Shown one piece after another: positions 33,444 through 42,315 of a stretch of DNA of 64,000 bases (position 1 is its first letter; every line of letters begins with the position of its first letter). The notes beneath the pieces are model-generated. The model was not told the DNA's origin. It saw only the letters and a list, made by a program, of their open reading frames with translations, and searched no databases. The position numbers and the translations under genes are program-made. The DNA comes from Fimbriimonadaceae bacterium (GTDB lineage: Bacteria > Armatimonadota > Fimbriimonadia > Fimbriimonadales > Fimbriimonadaceae): NCBI GenBank assembly GCA_019694835.1, contig JAIBBE010000014.1, forward strand, positions 131,573-195,572. Reading direction: 5' to 3'.

Positions 33444-34108
33444 CCCTTGGCTCCCTTGACGGGCACCCTCGTGAGCAAGACCGAAAGTTCGGCCGGTTCC
33501 CCATCGCCGCCAGGAATCAGGGCATTCTTCAGTTTCAGTTCAAGCCGCAATGGGGTCCCGTTTGCGTCAAGCGTGGCCTTACCCTTCCCGGTCATCGGGT
33601 GCTTGCCGCCGAGTTCCATGACGGTGAAGGTCAGGTCGCGACCCTCGAGTCGCGTGAAAGTGAGTTCTGTCGTCGGGATCTTGCCCTCGGTCGCGGCAGG
33701 GTACTTCGTGGTCCATGTGCGCACCCGGTCGTTTTCGGGGACTGCAATCGCGAGGACTCTCGCCAAGCGAAGCTCCACTTCGGGATCCACTGCAGTCTCT
33801 TCGAACTGCTTCAGAACTCCTCGATTGGTTAGCGTGAGCGAAACCCACCCCGAATCGCCACCCGGCAGCTTCTGCCCGTTCATCAGCGTTTCGAGATTCT
33901 GCCGCTGTCGCCGGAGGAACACATTCCCCTCGGCATCAACCGAACCCACCGTCCAGTTCCATCGGTCGACGTAGGTCATCTCGAAGTCGTCGTCGGGTTG
34001 GCGATAGGTGAGGCGAACATCGTCGCTCCACTTCTGCTCGGCCTTGAGGTCGAGTTTGGTCGGCAAGACCGGGTCTTCGAGAAGCACGGCGCAGACCAAG
34101 GCCAGCAT
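33440..34108 (-). CDS. Hypothetical protein, possibly exported
   Basis: 222 residues. A short hydrophobic N-terminus (MLALVCAVLLEDP) could be a weak signal peptide; the remainder is beta-rich and soluble (FEMTYVDRWNWTVGSVDAEG, LTFTRLEGRDLTFTVMELGG). No family recognised. The ATG overlaps the FtsB-like stop (TGATG) and the stop overlaps the comM TTG, so it is translationally coupled in the middle of this operon. Confidence 0.7.
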   Translation of the reverse strand: MLALVCAVLLEDPVLPTKLDLKAEQKWSDDVRLTYRQPDDDFEMTYVDRWNWTVGSVDAEGNVFLRRQRQNLETLMNGQKLPGGDSGWVSLTLTNRGVLKQFEETAVDPEVELRLARVLAIAVPENDRVRTWTTKYPAATEGKIPTTELTFTRLEGRDLTFTVMELGGKHPMTGKGKATLDANGTPLRLELKLKNALIPGGDGEPAELSVLLTRVPVKGAKG

Positions 34109-34374
34109 CAACGGGCCTCGTCGAGGGGGCGTTCGCCGGGCTTGAGATAGCCGCGCTCGCGAGCGAGTTCCTCGCGTCCGACCGGCGATTCGTAGCGATT
34201 TCGGGTTCGAATGAGGTCGGCGCGGTCACGCTCCGCTGCTTTCATTTCGGTGGCAGCATCCTGAGATTTCTCGCGCTGGTCACGATAGAGTTGCCACGGA
34301 CGGATACTGAGGGCGATCCCGATTGAGATCGCCAACAGCGCGAAAAGGGTGTGCCAAGCGAGCTTCCTTGCCAT
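34108..34374 (-). CDS. FtsB/DivIC-like septum protein
   Basis: 88 residues: a short basic cytoplasmic end (ARK), one membrane helix (LFALLAISIGIALSI), then a coiled coil (YRDQREKSQDAATEMKAAER) and a C-terminal ARERGYLKPGE motif that matches the FtsB/DivIC end (ARE-x-GY-x-x-PGE). Members bridge FtsL and FtsQ in the divisome. Call rests on size and motif. Coupled with the neighbouring genes. Confidence 0.72.
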   Translation of the reverse strand: MARKLAWHTLFALLAISIGIALSIRPWQLYRDQREKSQDAATEMKAAERDRADLIRTRNRYESPVGREELARERGYLKPGERPLDEAR

Positions 34375-34383
34375 GCTTTGGTC

Positions 34384-34962
34384 TTAGGCTTCCGGGTGCC
34401 TTCCGTGTTCCTCCACAAATCTTACGACGCCGCTGAGGCGAAAACGTCTCTGTCCACCGTTCGTTCGGTGATGGCCTAGCCAGCCGCGATTGGTATAGCG
34501 CCGCACCGTCGCCGGGCAGACGCCGAGCAGTCGAGACACTTCTTCTAGTGTCAATTCGGGGTCGAGTAGCCGCTTGATCAACTCCGTTCGCGACTCCTTG
34601 AACTCGCCGCGATAGTAGTTCGCGGTGACGGCGTCATCGAAGAAGCTGCTTAAAAAGTGGATGTTTCTCGGCACCGAACTCCAAATTTCTTGCAGTTCCG
34701 GTTCGATCGCTCCATCGGTCGTCTGGGTCTTCGCGCGTCGAGGTCGGGGTGCGCTCAACTGTCGCTTGCGAAATCGCGTCTTTCCGTCGGCAGGGTCGTA
34801 AACGGCAGCCCTAGCCGCTTCGACCGTTTCCGGGGCCTTGATGTACTCTCCAATCGACGGCACCTTAACCGCCACGTCGGCACTGCCCTTCGCGGTGTCC
34901 TTCCGATTGTCGAGGAATGCGTTTTCTATGTACGCTAACGGGTCAAACTCTTCCTGAGCCAT
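34384..34962 (-). CDS. DNA-binding protein with C-terminal MerR-like helix-turn-helix
   Basis: About 192 residues from ATG 34962, which has a very strong GGAGGGAGGAA upstream; the ATG at 35001 is upstream of that site. The C-terminal 60 residues read LTLEEVSRLLGVCPATVRRYTNRGWL then HHRTNGGQRRFRLSGVVRFVEEH, a MerR/excisionase-type winged helix. The N-terminal part is charged and not recognised. First gene of the operon to comM; could regulate division or competence genes, which is inference only. Confidence 0.8.
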   Translation of the reverse strand: MAQEEFDPLAYIENAFLDNRKDTAKGSADVAVKVPSIGEYIKAPETVEAARAAVYDPADGKTRFRKRQLSAPRPRRAKTQTTDGAIEPELQEIWSSVPRNIHFLSSFFDDAVTANYYRGEFKESRTELIKRLLDPELTLEEVSRLLGVCPATVRRYTNRGWLGHHRTNGGQRRFRLSGVVRFVEEHGRHPEA

Positions 34963-35062
34963 GAAAATTCCTCCCTCCTGTTCCTTGTAAGGATACATCA
35001 AAAACCAATACAGGAGAAGAGGAATTCGATGCGATGATGGACTTTTTCCGCACAGTGAGCCT

Positions 35063-37441
35063 CTACTGTGCCCGGAGTGTCTTTCCCCAGTGCTTCAGGA
35101 TGAACGTCAAGTAGATCGCGTGTCGGTCGCGGGCATTAATATCGCCGTTCATTCCGTGGCCTCCGGTCGGGTCGACAACCAGTTCGACGAGATCGCCCTT
35201 TCCATATTGCAGCAGCTTTCGGTACAGGTTGATCGTATGCTGGAAGAGCACGTTGGTGTCCTCCATGCCGTGCAGGAGGAGCAAGGGCGACTGGAGGTTT
35301 TTGGCCAAGTGGGTCGTTGAGAACTTATCGAGATCCTCAGGCTTGTTCGGGCGCGCCAAGCCGATGACCCCTTCGGTGTATCCGTTGTTGTAGTTTTGCC
35401 ACTCGGTCGGTCCTGCCCCCGCGATGCCCAATGTGAAGATGTCTGGTGCAGTAAACATGCACATTTGGGTCTGGAATCCGCCGAATGACCAGCCGTTGAT
35501 GGCCACGCGCTTCGGATCGACACCGTAGTTCGCGATCAGGAATTTGGCACCGTCTGAGAGGTCTTCAACCTGGGCTTTGCCGGGCTGGTTGAAGTTGGCG
35601 CGACCGAAGACAGCACCGTAATTCGACTGTCCGCGCGGGTCGATCGTGACCGTCACGAACCCAAGGGCATAGGTCAGAAACATGTTGAAGCGATAGTCAG
35701 TGCCGCCGAACGTCCCGTCCCAGACCGAGTTGCCCGACCCCAGCGGGCCGCCGTAGACATAGATCATCAAGGGCCGTTTGTCGGTCTTCTTGAAGCCGGG
35801 CGGCAGGAACATATAACCGTGGATATCCTGGCCGTTTCGGTTCTTATAGGTAAAGAGTTGCGGCTTCAACTTAATCATATTCCAGAAGCCGTCGCGGTGC
35901 GAGCGGGTCACCTTCTCTTCGCGGCCGGCCTTGGTCGGAAGGACATAAAGCTCGGGTGGACCAGCCTCCCACGATGTGAAGCTCAGCGCCATACGATCGT
36001 CTGTAGGAGCTAGTTCGGGAACGCCGTAAGTACCATTTTCCGAGGTAATCCGAGTCATTTCGCCCGAATCGAGCGAGACTCGGTATATGTCTCGGCGAGC
36101 CAGTTCTTCCTTGCTCGCGCGGACGAAGAGGTCCTTTCCGTCCTTGGTCAAGCGGATCGGATAGGCTTCGTAGTCGCCCTTGGTCAACTGCCTTGCGGTC
36201 TGCTTTTCGGGATCGAGGAGCCACGGGTGGCGGAAGCCGCTCGCTTCGAGGAGCGCGATAACTTGCTTTCCATCGGGGGTGAAGAACGGCTGGACCATGC
36301 CATTGCTGCTCGGCTCGCCGTCGATCTTCGCGCTGTACACAACCTTCAGGTCTCGCTTGGCAAGGTCGGCGACGACGACCTCGACGGAGCGATCGTTTCG
36401 TTTACTCCTTGAGAAGACAAACTTGGACGAATCGGGCGACCACGGCCGGTCGTCGATGCTCGTCTCCCAGACATCCTCGCCGCCCTTCCAACTCCACATT
36501 TCCCACGGTTTGGGCTCACGGTTGGCAGCTGTATTGAGATCGTAAAGGTAGAGGTACTGCTCTTCCTGAACGGGGTTGTCGGCGAATCCCCAGAACTGGC
36601 TCGTCTTGCGCGCCTCGGCAAATCGGCCTCGGTAGGTGATGTAATCGACGGTTCGGTAGGTTCCCTGCTTGCCCGTCGAGATCATCATCTTGGACTCATC
36701 GGGCGAGATGCTGTAGCCAAGCAGAGGGAGTCCGCCCGGCATTTCGGGATTCAACTGCTCGATGAATCCGTTATCGAACCTGACCCGGTACACCCCGTCA
36801 CCACGCCGGAAAAAGTAGCCCGAATCGTCCTTCATCCACTTGAGCTGACCTTCCGCATCTCGGGTTTTGGTCAGGCGGACCGGTTTGTCGGTTCCGACCC
36901 GATAACGATAGACATCGCCCTTAAAGATGAACAAAAGGTCGCGACGAGTGTTCGACCACTGAACCTCGGAGACCCCGTTATAGCTCGACGTCAGGTCGCG
37001 ACCCTTGTTCGCTTTCTCCTTCTCCTCGAACTCGTACCGCCGTCGCTCGTCAACGGTCATTTTGTCCAGCTTTTCGTCTTCGATCTTGTCCTTTTCGTAG
37101 CGAAGCTTCGCCTTTGCCGGTTCCGGATCGAAGGCCGCCATGATATCGATGCTCGTGACCCGCTCTGATTTGCCCTCGCGGGCGTCATAGATCCACAGGT
37201 CCATCCCCCGGTCGTCGTAGCCGTTCCAGAGGTAGGCCAAGATCCGCCCGTCGTACGACCACGTCAGGCCGCCCGCGAGTTTGCCCTGATACGGCTTGCG
37301 GGGCCAAATGTCGTCGAACTTGAGGTCGGACTTGGCGGCCGGTGTCTCGGCAAGGAGGCTGAAGAGGTCGCCATTGGCAGGAGCGGCCGCGATCGCGGAA
37401 AGAGCGAGGAGTGCGAGCATATCCCTATATATCCGATTCAC
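35063..37441 (-). CDS. Secreted S9-family (dipeptidyl-peptidase IV / prolyl oligopeptidase-like) peptidase
   Basis: Signal peptide DMLALLALSAIAAAPANG. A beta-propeller N-terminal part with TolB-like strands (GGLTWSYDGRILAYLWNG, DDSGYFFRRGDGVYRVRF) is followed by the alpha/beta-hydrolase domain: nucleophile Ser in INGWSFGGFQTQM, Asp in HGMEDTNVLF and His in PTGGHGMNG. 792 residues, usual for DPP-IV-type S9. GTG 37441 is preceded by AAGGGGG at good spacing. Single-gene transcript, divergent from ruvC. Confidence 0.93.
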   Translation of the reverse strand: MNRIYRDMLALLALSAIAAAPANGDLFSLLAETPAAKSDLKFDDIWPRKPYQGKLAGGLTWSYDGRILAYLWNGYDDRGMDLWIYDAREGKSERVTSIDIMAAFDPEPAKAKLRYEKDKIEDEKLDKMTVDERRRYEFEEKEKANKGRDLTSSYNGVSEVQWSNTRRDLLFIFKGDVYRYRVGTDKPVRLTKTRDAEGQLKWMKDDSGYFFRRGDGVYRVRFDNGFIEQLNPEMPGGLPLLGYSISPDESKMMISTGKQGTYRTVDYITYRGRFAEARKTSQFWGFADNPVQEEQYLYLYDLNTAANREPKPWEMWSWKGGEDVWETSIDDRPWSPDSSKFVFSRSKRNDRSVEVVVADLAKRDLKVVYSAKIDGEPSSNGMVQPFFTPDGKQVIALLEASGFRHPWLLDPEKQTARQLTKGDYEAYPIRLTKDGKDLFVRASKEELARRDIYRVSLDSGEMTRITSENGTYGVPELAPTDDRMALSFTSWEAGPPELYVLPTKAGREEKVTRSHRDGFWNMIKLKPQLFTYKNRNGQDIHGYMFLPPGFKKTDKRPLMIYVYGGPLGSGNSVWDGTFGGTDYRFNMFLTYALGFVTVTIDPRGQSNYGAVFGRANFNQPGKAQVEDLSDGAKFLIANYGVDPKRVAINGWSFGGFQTQMCMFTAPDIFTLGIAGAGPTEWQNYNNGYTEGVIGLARPNKPEDLDKFSTTHLAKNLQSPLLLLHGMEDTNVLFQHTINLYRKLLQYGKGDLVELVVDPTGGHGMNGDINARDRHAIYLTFILKHWGKTLRAQ

Positions 37442-37460
37442 GAGCCCCCTTGCGTTCCGA

Positions 37461-37466
37461 ATTGTA
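37461..37466 (-). promoter_or_regulatory. -10 element (TACAAT) of the S9 peptidase gene
   Basis: Minus-strand TACAAT 19 bases upstream of GTG 37441, leaving a leader of about 12 bases that contains the Shine-Dalgarno sequence AAGGGGG. Confidence 0.5.
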
Positions 37467-37614
37467 GGATAGAGTCATTCCGAATCAGCAAGCACGGCGC
37501 GCTCGCGTTAGAGAGAAACCCGGCCACCCGCGGCAGACCAAATTGCAACAATGCGAGGGGTCAGGAGAGGCGAGGCGGGATCGCCGGGACGGCGAAAGTA
37601 CATTGGGAAACGGG

Positions 37615-37620
37615 CACAAT
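37615..37620 (+). promoter_or_regulatory. Candidate leaderless -10 (CACAAT) of ruvC
   Basis: CACAAT ends 7 bases before the ruvC ATG at 37628; no Shine-Dalgarno sequence is present. Spacing is one base longer than in the main group. Confidence 0.4.
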
Positions 37621-37627
37621 TTGACCC

Positions 37628-38101
37628 ATGAGGATTCTCGGCATCGACCCTGGGCTCGAGCGCGTGGGTTTCGGGGTGATCGACCGGGAAGGCTCGCGGC
37701 TTAAGCCGATTGCCCACGGACTTATCGAGACACCTCGAATTGCCCTTCCCGACCGGCTGCGCCTCATCCACGAGGGCGTCACCGCGCTCATCGCCGAGCA
37801 CAAGCCTGACCAGCTCGCGACCGAACGACTGCTCTTCTCCGTCAACAAGAAGACGGCGATGGATGTGGCGAAGGGTCTCGGCGTGGTGCTTCTCGCCGGT
37901 GCGCAAGCCGGATTGCCGTGGATGGAAATGACACCCCCGGAGATCAAGCTGGCGGTTGTTGGCAACGGTGCGGCGGAAAAGAAGCAGGTGCAGTTCATGG
38001 TCGTGCGCTTGCTTAACTTGACCGAGACGCCGAAGCCCGACGATGTCGCCGACGCCCTTGCCATCGCGATCGCCGCCGCCCTCCGCGCCCGGATAAACTG
38101 A
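37628..38101 (+). CDS. ruvC: Holliday junction endonuclease RuvC
   Basis: Resolves Holliday junctions with RuvAB. RNase H fold with catalytic acids visible: Asp in RILGIDPGLERVGFG, Glu in ATERLLFSVNKKTA and the C-terminal Asp pair in PDDVADALAIAIA. 157 residues, standard. ruvA and ruvB are not adjacent; a GH127 gene follows after 3 bases. Confidence 0.95.
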   Translation: MRILGIDPGLERVGFGVIDREGSRLKPIAHGLIETPRIALPDRLRLIHEGVTALIAEHKPDQLATERLLFSVNKKTAMDVAKGLGVVLLAGAQAGLPWMEMTPPEIKLAVVGNGAAEKKQVQFMVVRLLNLTETPKPDDVADALAIAIAAALRARIN

Positions 38102-38104
38102 GCC

Positions 38105-40039
38105 ATGCGCCTTTCCCGCCTCATGACCTCGGTCCCGCTTTCGCGCGTCACCGTCACCGACCCGTTTTGGAAGTCGCGGCAGGAGACGCTTCGGACGGTC
38201 AGCCTGCCGATCCAGTACCAGCAGTGCGTCGAGACCGGGCGAATCGAGAACTTTCGCCGGGCCGCCCGGGGCGAGAAAGGGACGTTCGAAGGGCGTCGCT
38301 ACAACGATAGCGATGTTTACAAGTGGATCGAGGCGGTCAGCTACCTCCACGCCGCGCTCGGGACTGAGCCCGAAACCGAGAGGCAACTCGACGACACCAT
38401 TGGCGCCATCGCCTCGGCCCAGGACGCCGATGGCTATCTGCACACGTTCTTCCAAGTCAACCACCCCGACCTCAAGTGGCGCAACCTGAGCATGATGCAC
38501 GAGATGTACTGCATGGGCCACCTGCTCGAAGCGGCGGTGGCGCATCGAGAGGCCTTTGGAAAGCGCGATTTGTTGGACGTGGCGATCCGGGTGGCCGATC
38601 ACATCGACTCGGTCTTCGGCCCCGGCAAGCGAAAGGGCTCGTGCGGCCACCAGGAGATCGAACTTGCGCTTCTCCGCCTCGCGCAGTCGGTCGAAGCAGA
38701 AGACCCGGAGCGGGCGAAGCGATATCGTGCGCTCGCCAAGTGGATGGTTGACACCCGTGGCACCCGACCGAGCCCGTTCGAAGAGGAGTACGCCGACGCC
38801 GAGGGCATGGCCCTTGCACCTTATGCCCGACAAATGCTCGACAAAGACGGCAAGTACTCGGGTGAGTACATCCAAGACCACCTACCGCTTCGAGACCAGA
38901 CAGAGGTCGTTGGCCACGCGGTCCGGGCGATGTACTACTTTACGGCCGCCACCGAAGCCGCCTACGAGCAAGCCGACGCCCCCCTTGAAGCGGCGCTTGA
39001 GCGGCTCTGGGCGAACTTGACGCAGAAGCGGATGTACGTCACCGGCGGCATCGGTCCTGCCCACCACAATGAGGGCTTTTCTACCGACTACGACCTGCCC
39101 AACCGGACCGCATACGCCGAGACGTGCGCGTCGGTCGCGCTTGCGTTCTGGTCGAAGCGACTGCTGGAAGGGACGGGGGATTCAGAGTACGCCGATGTCA
39201 TGGAACGGGCGATTTACAATGGCGCGCTGGCCGGCATTTCGCTCTCCGGGGATCGGTTCTTCTATGTTAACCCGCTTGAGTCGTTCGGCGACCACCACCG
39301 CCAGCCTTGGTTCGACTGCGCCTGCTGCCCGCCAAATATCGCCCGCCTGATTGCCTCGATTGGCTCGTATCTCCTGAGCTATTCGTCGAACGCGGTCGTG
39401 ATTCACATCCCGGCGTCCTTCGAGGCCTCCGTGCCCCTTTCCGGCGGCGAGGTGAAGGTCTCTGTCGCGTCGAACTACCCGTGGTCGGGCAACTTCTCGG
39501 TCACGGTGGACTCCCCAAGTGCCATGGAATTTGAACTGCGCGTCCGAATCCCCGATTGGTGCGGCGATACCGGGCTGGAGACTCCAGACGGCTTCCCCGA
39601 GGCGGAATACGAGAACGGCTACCTCGTGATCAAACGGACTTGGAGCGGCCATGAGACCGTCACTGTCGAACTCGAAATGACCCCCCGCTGGATCGCCGCC
39701 CATCCGGCTGTGCTGGACTGTCTTGGCCGGTCCGCGCTCGCCTGCGGTCCATTGATCTACTGCTTGGAGAAAGCTGACCTGGGTCCGGACAGTCCGCAGG
39801 CGGTCATGGTGGACACCAGCGATGCGACGGCTGAGGACTTTGAGAGTGGCCTGCTCGGCGGAATCTGTTCGATCAGCGCCCGTGGCTGGGCGGATCGATA
39901 TGCGAATTGGGGCGATACGCTGTACGGCTCGGACAACGACGTCAGCGAGCCCGCTGAAGTCGACCTGCGCCTGATCCCCTACTACGCCTGGGACAATCGG
40001 GAGGCGGGTCCGATGCAGGTCTGGCTGAGAAGAATATAG
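38105..40039 (+). CDS. GH127 beta-L-arabinofuranosidase-like glycoside hydrolase (DUF1680)
   Basis: (alpha/alpha)6-barrel enzyme family that removes beta-L-arabinofuranose. Family features: VTDPFWKSRQETLR near the N-terminus, SDVYKWIEAVSYLHA, and the Cys cluster CACCPPNIARLIAS, which holds the Zn/thiolate nucleophile in characterised members. AETCASVALAFWSKRLLEGTG carries the conserved Glu. 644 residues, normal. No signal peptide, so cytoplasmic. ATG lies 3 bases after ruvC; M7 is an alternative start. Substrate in this organism unproven. Confidence 0.9.
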   Translation: MRLSRLMTSVPLSRVTVTDPFWKSRQETLRTVSLPIQYQQCVETGRIENFRRAARGEKGTFEGRRYNDSDVYKWIEAVSYLHAALGTEPETERQLDDTIGAIASAQDADGYLHTFFQVNHPDLKWRNLSMMHEMYCMGHLLEAAVAHREAFGKRDLLDVAIRVADHIDSVFGPGKRKGSCGHQEIELALLRLAQSVEAEDPERAKRYRALAKWMVDTRGTRPSPFEEEYADAEGMALAPYARQMLDKDGKYSGEYIQDHLPLRDQTEVVGHAVRAMYYFTAATEAAYEQADAPLEAALERLWANLTQKRMYVTGGIGPAHHNEGFSTDYDLPNRTAYAETCASVALAFWSKRLLEGTGDSEYADVMERAIYNGALAGISLSGDRFFYVNPLESFGDHHRQPWFDCACCPPNIARLIASIGSYLLSYSSNAVVIHIPASFEASVPLSGGEVKVSVASNYPWSGNFSVTVDSPSAMEFELRVRIPDWCGDTGLETPDGFPEAEYENGYLVIKRTWSGHETVTVELEMTPRWIAAHPAVLDCLGRSALACGPLIYCLEKADLGPDSPQAVMVDTSDATAEDFESGLLGGICSISARGWADRYANWGDTLYGSDNDVSEPAEVDLRLIPYYAWDNREAGPMQVWLRRI

Positions 40040-40087
40040 GCTTCTGGTCCTGGTAGATATAGCTTGCCCGCCCGTTATGGCCTCTGA

Positions 40088-40093
40088 TATGAT
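40088..40093 (+). promoter_or_regulatory. Leaderless promoter -10 (TATGAT) of the AAA/YARHG gene
   Basis: TATGAT, then 6 bases (ATGTTC), then GTG 40100. The ATG at 40094 would lie directly against the hexamer, so the GTG is the better start. Confidence 0.55.
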
Positions 40094-40099
40094 ATGTTC

Positions 40100-42118
40100 G
40101 TGTCGGGAGTGAGAAGTTTCTTCGTGTCAGAGGGCGGCACGGTCCGTCCGGATGCACCTTCATACATTGAGCGCAGAGCGGATGCAGACTTGTTCGCGGC
40201 GCTCAGTGAGGGCCAGCTCTGCTTCGTGCTGGACTCGCGGCAGAAGGGCAAGTCCTCGCTCATGAATCGGATGACCGAACGCCTCCGGGACGCCCGGATT
40301 GCGACGGCCGTTATTGATCTCCAGCGACTCGGAACAAACGTTGACCCAGAGAGTTGGTACTACGGCATGTTGCTCCTTCTCGGGGAGAGCTTGCAGATTT
40401 CAGACGAGCTCATCGATGCCTGGAACTCGACCACCGATCTCAGCGCCTTCGCCCGCTGGAGCAGGGCCATTGAGACGGTCATCCTGCCGAAGTTCGAGAA
40501 GCGAGTTCGTGGCGACCAAAAGCTAACGGATGGCGGCTTCATCGTGACCGCCGCCGCTGAACGACTGGTAGTGTTTGTAGATGAAGTCGACATTGTTCGC
40601 AGTCTTCCCTTCTCCGCTGATGAGTTCTTTCACGGCATTCGCGATATGTATAACCGCCGTTCGACCGACCCGCGTTTTGATCGGATCACTTTCTGCCTTT
40701 TGGGAGTTGCTAAGCCCAGCGAACTCGTGCGAGACGCACGGGTAACGCCATTCAATGTCGGACGCCGAATTGATCTCGCTGACTTTTCTTTGAAGGAAGC
40801 GGTTACGCTCTCGAAGTTGTTTGTTAATGCGGGCCTTGCTAGCCAAGTCGAGGCCGCCGACTCGCTGATCGAGCGAGTGATCTACTGGACCAATGGCCAC
40901 CCTCATCTGACGCAACAAGTATGCGCGGCTCTTGAGAAAGAAGGTGGATCGAAGACCAAGCAGGACGTTGACAGGGTTGTTTCTGAGTTGTACTTCCAGG
41001 CGCAGTCTCTCAATGATGAGCCGAACTTGCAAGATGTTTCCCGTCGGGTTCTTGAGATACCCCCGGATGGAATGGATAAAGAAGCTTATCTCTTCGTTCT
41101 GAGTGAACGCCTTGAGAAGTTGATTCGCCGCGGGAGTTTGCCCGCTAATGACGACGATCCGATCTTGAAGACTTTGCGCCTTGCAGGGCTTACTCGTGAG
41201 TCTGCACATTCGGTGAAGATCCGGAATCGCATTTACGAACGGGTTTTCAATCTTGGATGGCTGGGGACAAACGTTCCTGAACTGGGAATTAGGGAAGGAC
41301 AGCGACGACAACGGCGAAAGTGGATGTTACGCACTTTGGTTGTCGGGGTTGCAGCGACAGCCTTGGCATCACTGGCCATATGGCAGCAGCTCGATCTGAA
41401 GAAAACGAATGACGCCCTGAAAGTGGAACAGGAGAAGGTTGGAAAGCAATCTGATGATCTTCGGCAAAAGCTCCAGGAAGTTAATATCACAATCGATGAA
41501 CTCAACAAAGAACGAGATTTCGTGTCTCAACTGCAAGGGTTACTACTGGAAAATGGTATCCCGCTACCAAGTCCCGAGGAGTCCACTCAACCGGCGGCTG
41601 CATTAACTCCCGTCGTACCGCGTCAGGCGAAGGTCCTTGCAGGCGGCCAGTTTCCCTTTACACAGACGAGGAAAGTTGTTGTTAGCGATCTTACATCCCT
41701 CAGCAAGTCAGAACTCAGGCTTATGCGAAATGAGATCTACGCTCGACATAATTTGCGCTTTAATGACCCTGACCTTCGGAGGCATTTCTCCACAACACTG
41801 CCTGGATATTCAGGATCCGCTGGAATCAACCAGATTCGACTAACCGCAATCGAGCGTGCAAACACTAGAATAATCGAAACATATGAAAGGACAAGGTCAT
41901 CTCGAGGTATACAAGGTAGCAGTGATCCAAAGATTATGTCTTCTCAAGGCGGGCAGCCTGGAGACGACTTACCGAAGGTCCGCGCGCCCAACAAGGACGA
42001 AATCCTAGTTAAGATATGCACTGCATCGAGTTGTCCCGCCGGTCCAAACTGCCCCGAGACGAAGCTTGCGGTTCGAAAGAAGGGCGATAAGCAGACAATC
42101 TGCAAGCTACACCCGTGA
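40100..42118 (+). CDS. Membrane-anchored AAA_35/STAND-like ATPase with YARHG domain
   Basis: Residues ~10-330 are an AAA_35-type NTPase: SEGGTVRPDAPSYIERRAD, P-loop RQKGKSSLMNRM, Walker B RLVVFVDEVDIV, and YWTNGHPHLTQQVCAAL. One membrane helix follows near residue 410 (LVVGVAATALASLAIWQQL), then a coiled coil (KVEQEKVGKQSDDLRQKLQE), then a YARHG domain (LRLMRNEIYARHNLRFND) and a short Cys-containing tail. About 672 residues. Relatives of the AAA_35 domain are often signalling ATPases fused to effector or repeat domains. Codon use (TTG, CTT, GTT, ATT) is more relaxed than in its neighbours, hinting at transfer. Role unknown. Confidence 0.8.
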   Translation: MSGVRSFFVSEGGTVRPDAPSYIERRADADLFAALSEGQLCFVLDSRQKGKSSLMNRMTERLRDARIATAVIDLQRLGTNVDPESWYYGMLLLLGESLQISDELIDAWNSTTDLSAFARWSRAIETVILPKFEKRVRGDQKLTDGGFIVTAAAERLVVFVDEVDIVRSLPFSADEFFHGIRDMYNRRSTDPRFDRITFCLLGVAKPSELVRDARVTPFNVGRRIDLADFSLKEAVTLSKLFVNAGLASQVEAADSLIERVIYWTNGHPHLTQQVCAALEKEGGSKTKQDVDRVVSELYFQAQSLNDEPNLQDVSRRVLEIPPDGMDKEAYLFVLSERLEKLIRRGSLPANDDDPILKTLRLAGLTRESAHSVKIRNRIYERVFNLGWLGTNVPELGIREGQRRQRRKWMLRTLVVGVAATALASLAIWQQLDLKKTNDALKVEQEKVGKQSDDLRQKLQEVNITIDELNKERDFVSQLQGLLLENGIPLPSPEESTQPAAALTPVVPRQAKVLAGGQFPFTQTRKVVVSDLTSLSKSELRLMRNEIYARHNLRFNDPDLRRHFSTTLPGYSGSAGINQIRLTAIERANTRIIETYERTRSSRGIQGSSDPKIMSSQGGQPGDDLPKVRAPNKDEILVKICTASSCPAGPNCPETKLAVRKKGDKQTICKLHP

Positions 42119-42315
42119 GCCTCTAGACTTTTCCCCACGAGGCGTGGGATACTTGTGGGAAACCGTAGACAGAGGTCTATACCTGACGCCCCAAAAGGCC
42201 GCATACTGACGCTGTCTAGGTTGCATCAGCAGAGCCCGGGCCATCAGCGGGCTGCACGGAACCTCCGGGGCGCTGGAGGGGGTGCGGTCAGTTGATCCCG
42301 GGCAGCAGAAACCCC

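Noticed and set aside
37508..38881. 457-residue minus-strand frame across ruvC and GH127
   Set aside because: Shadow of two well-supported plus-strand genes; no motif or start signal.
42119..42315. Possible replication origin next to dnaB
   Set aside because: No cluster of DnaA boxes (TTATNCACA) and no AT-rich unwinding region; only a small hairpin is present.
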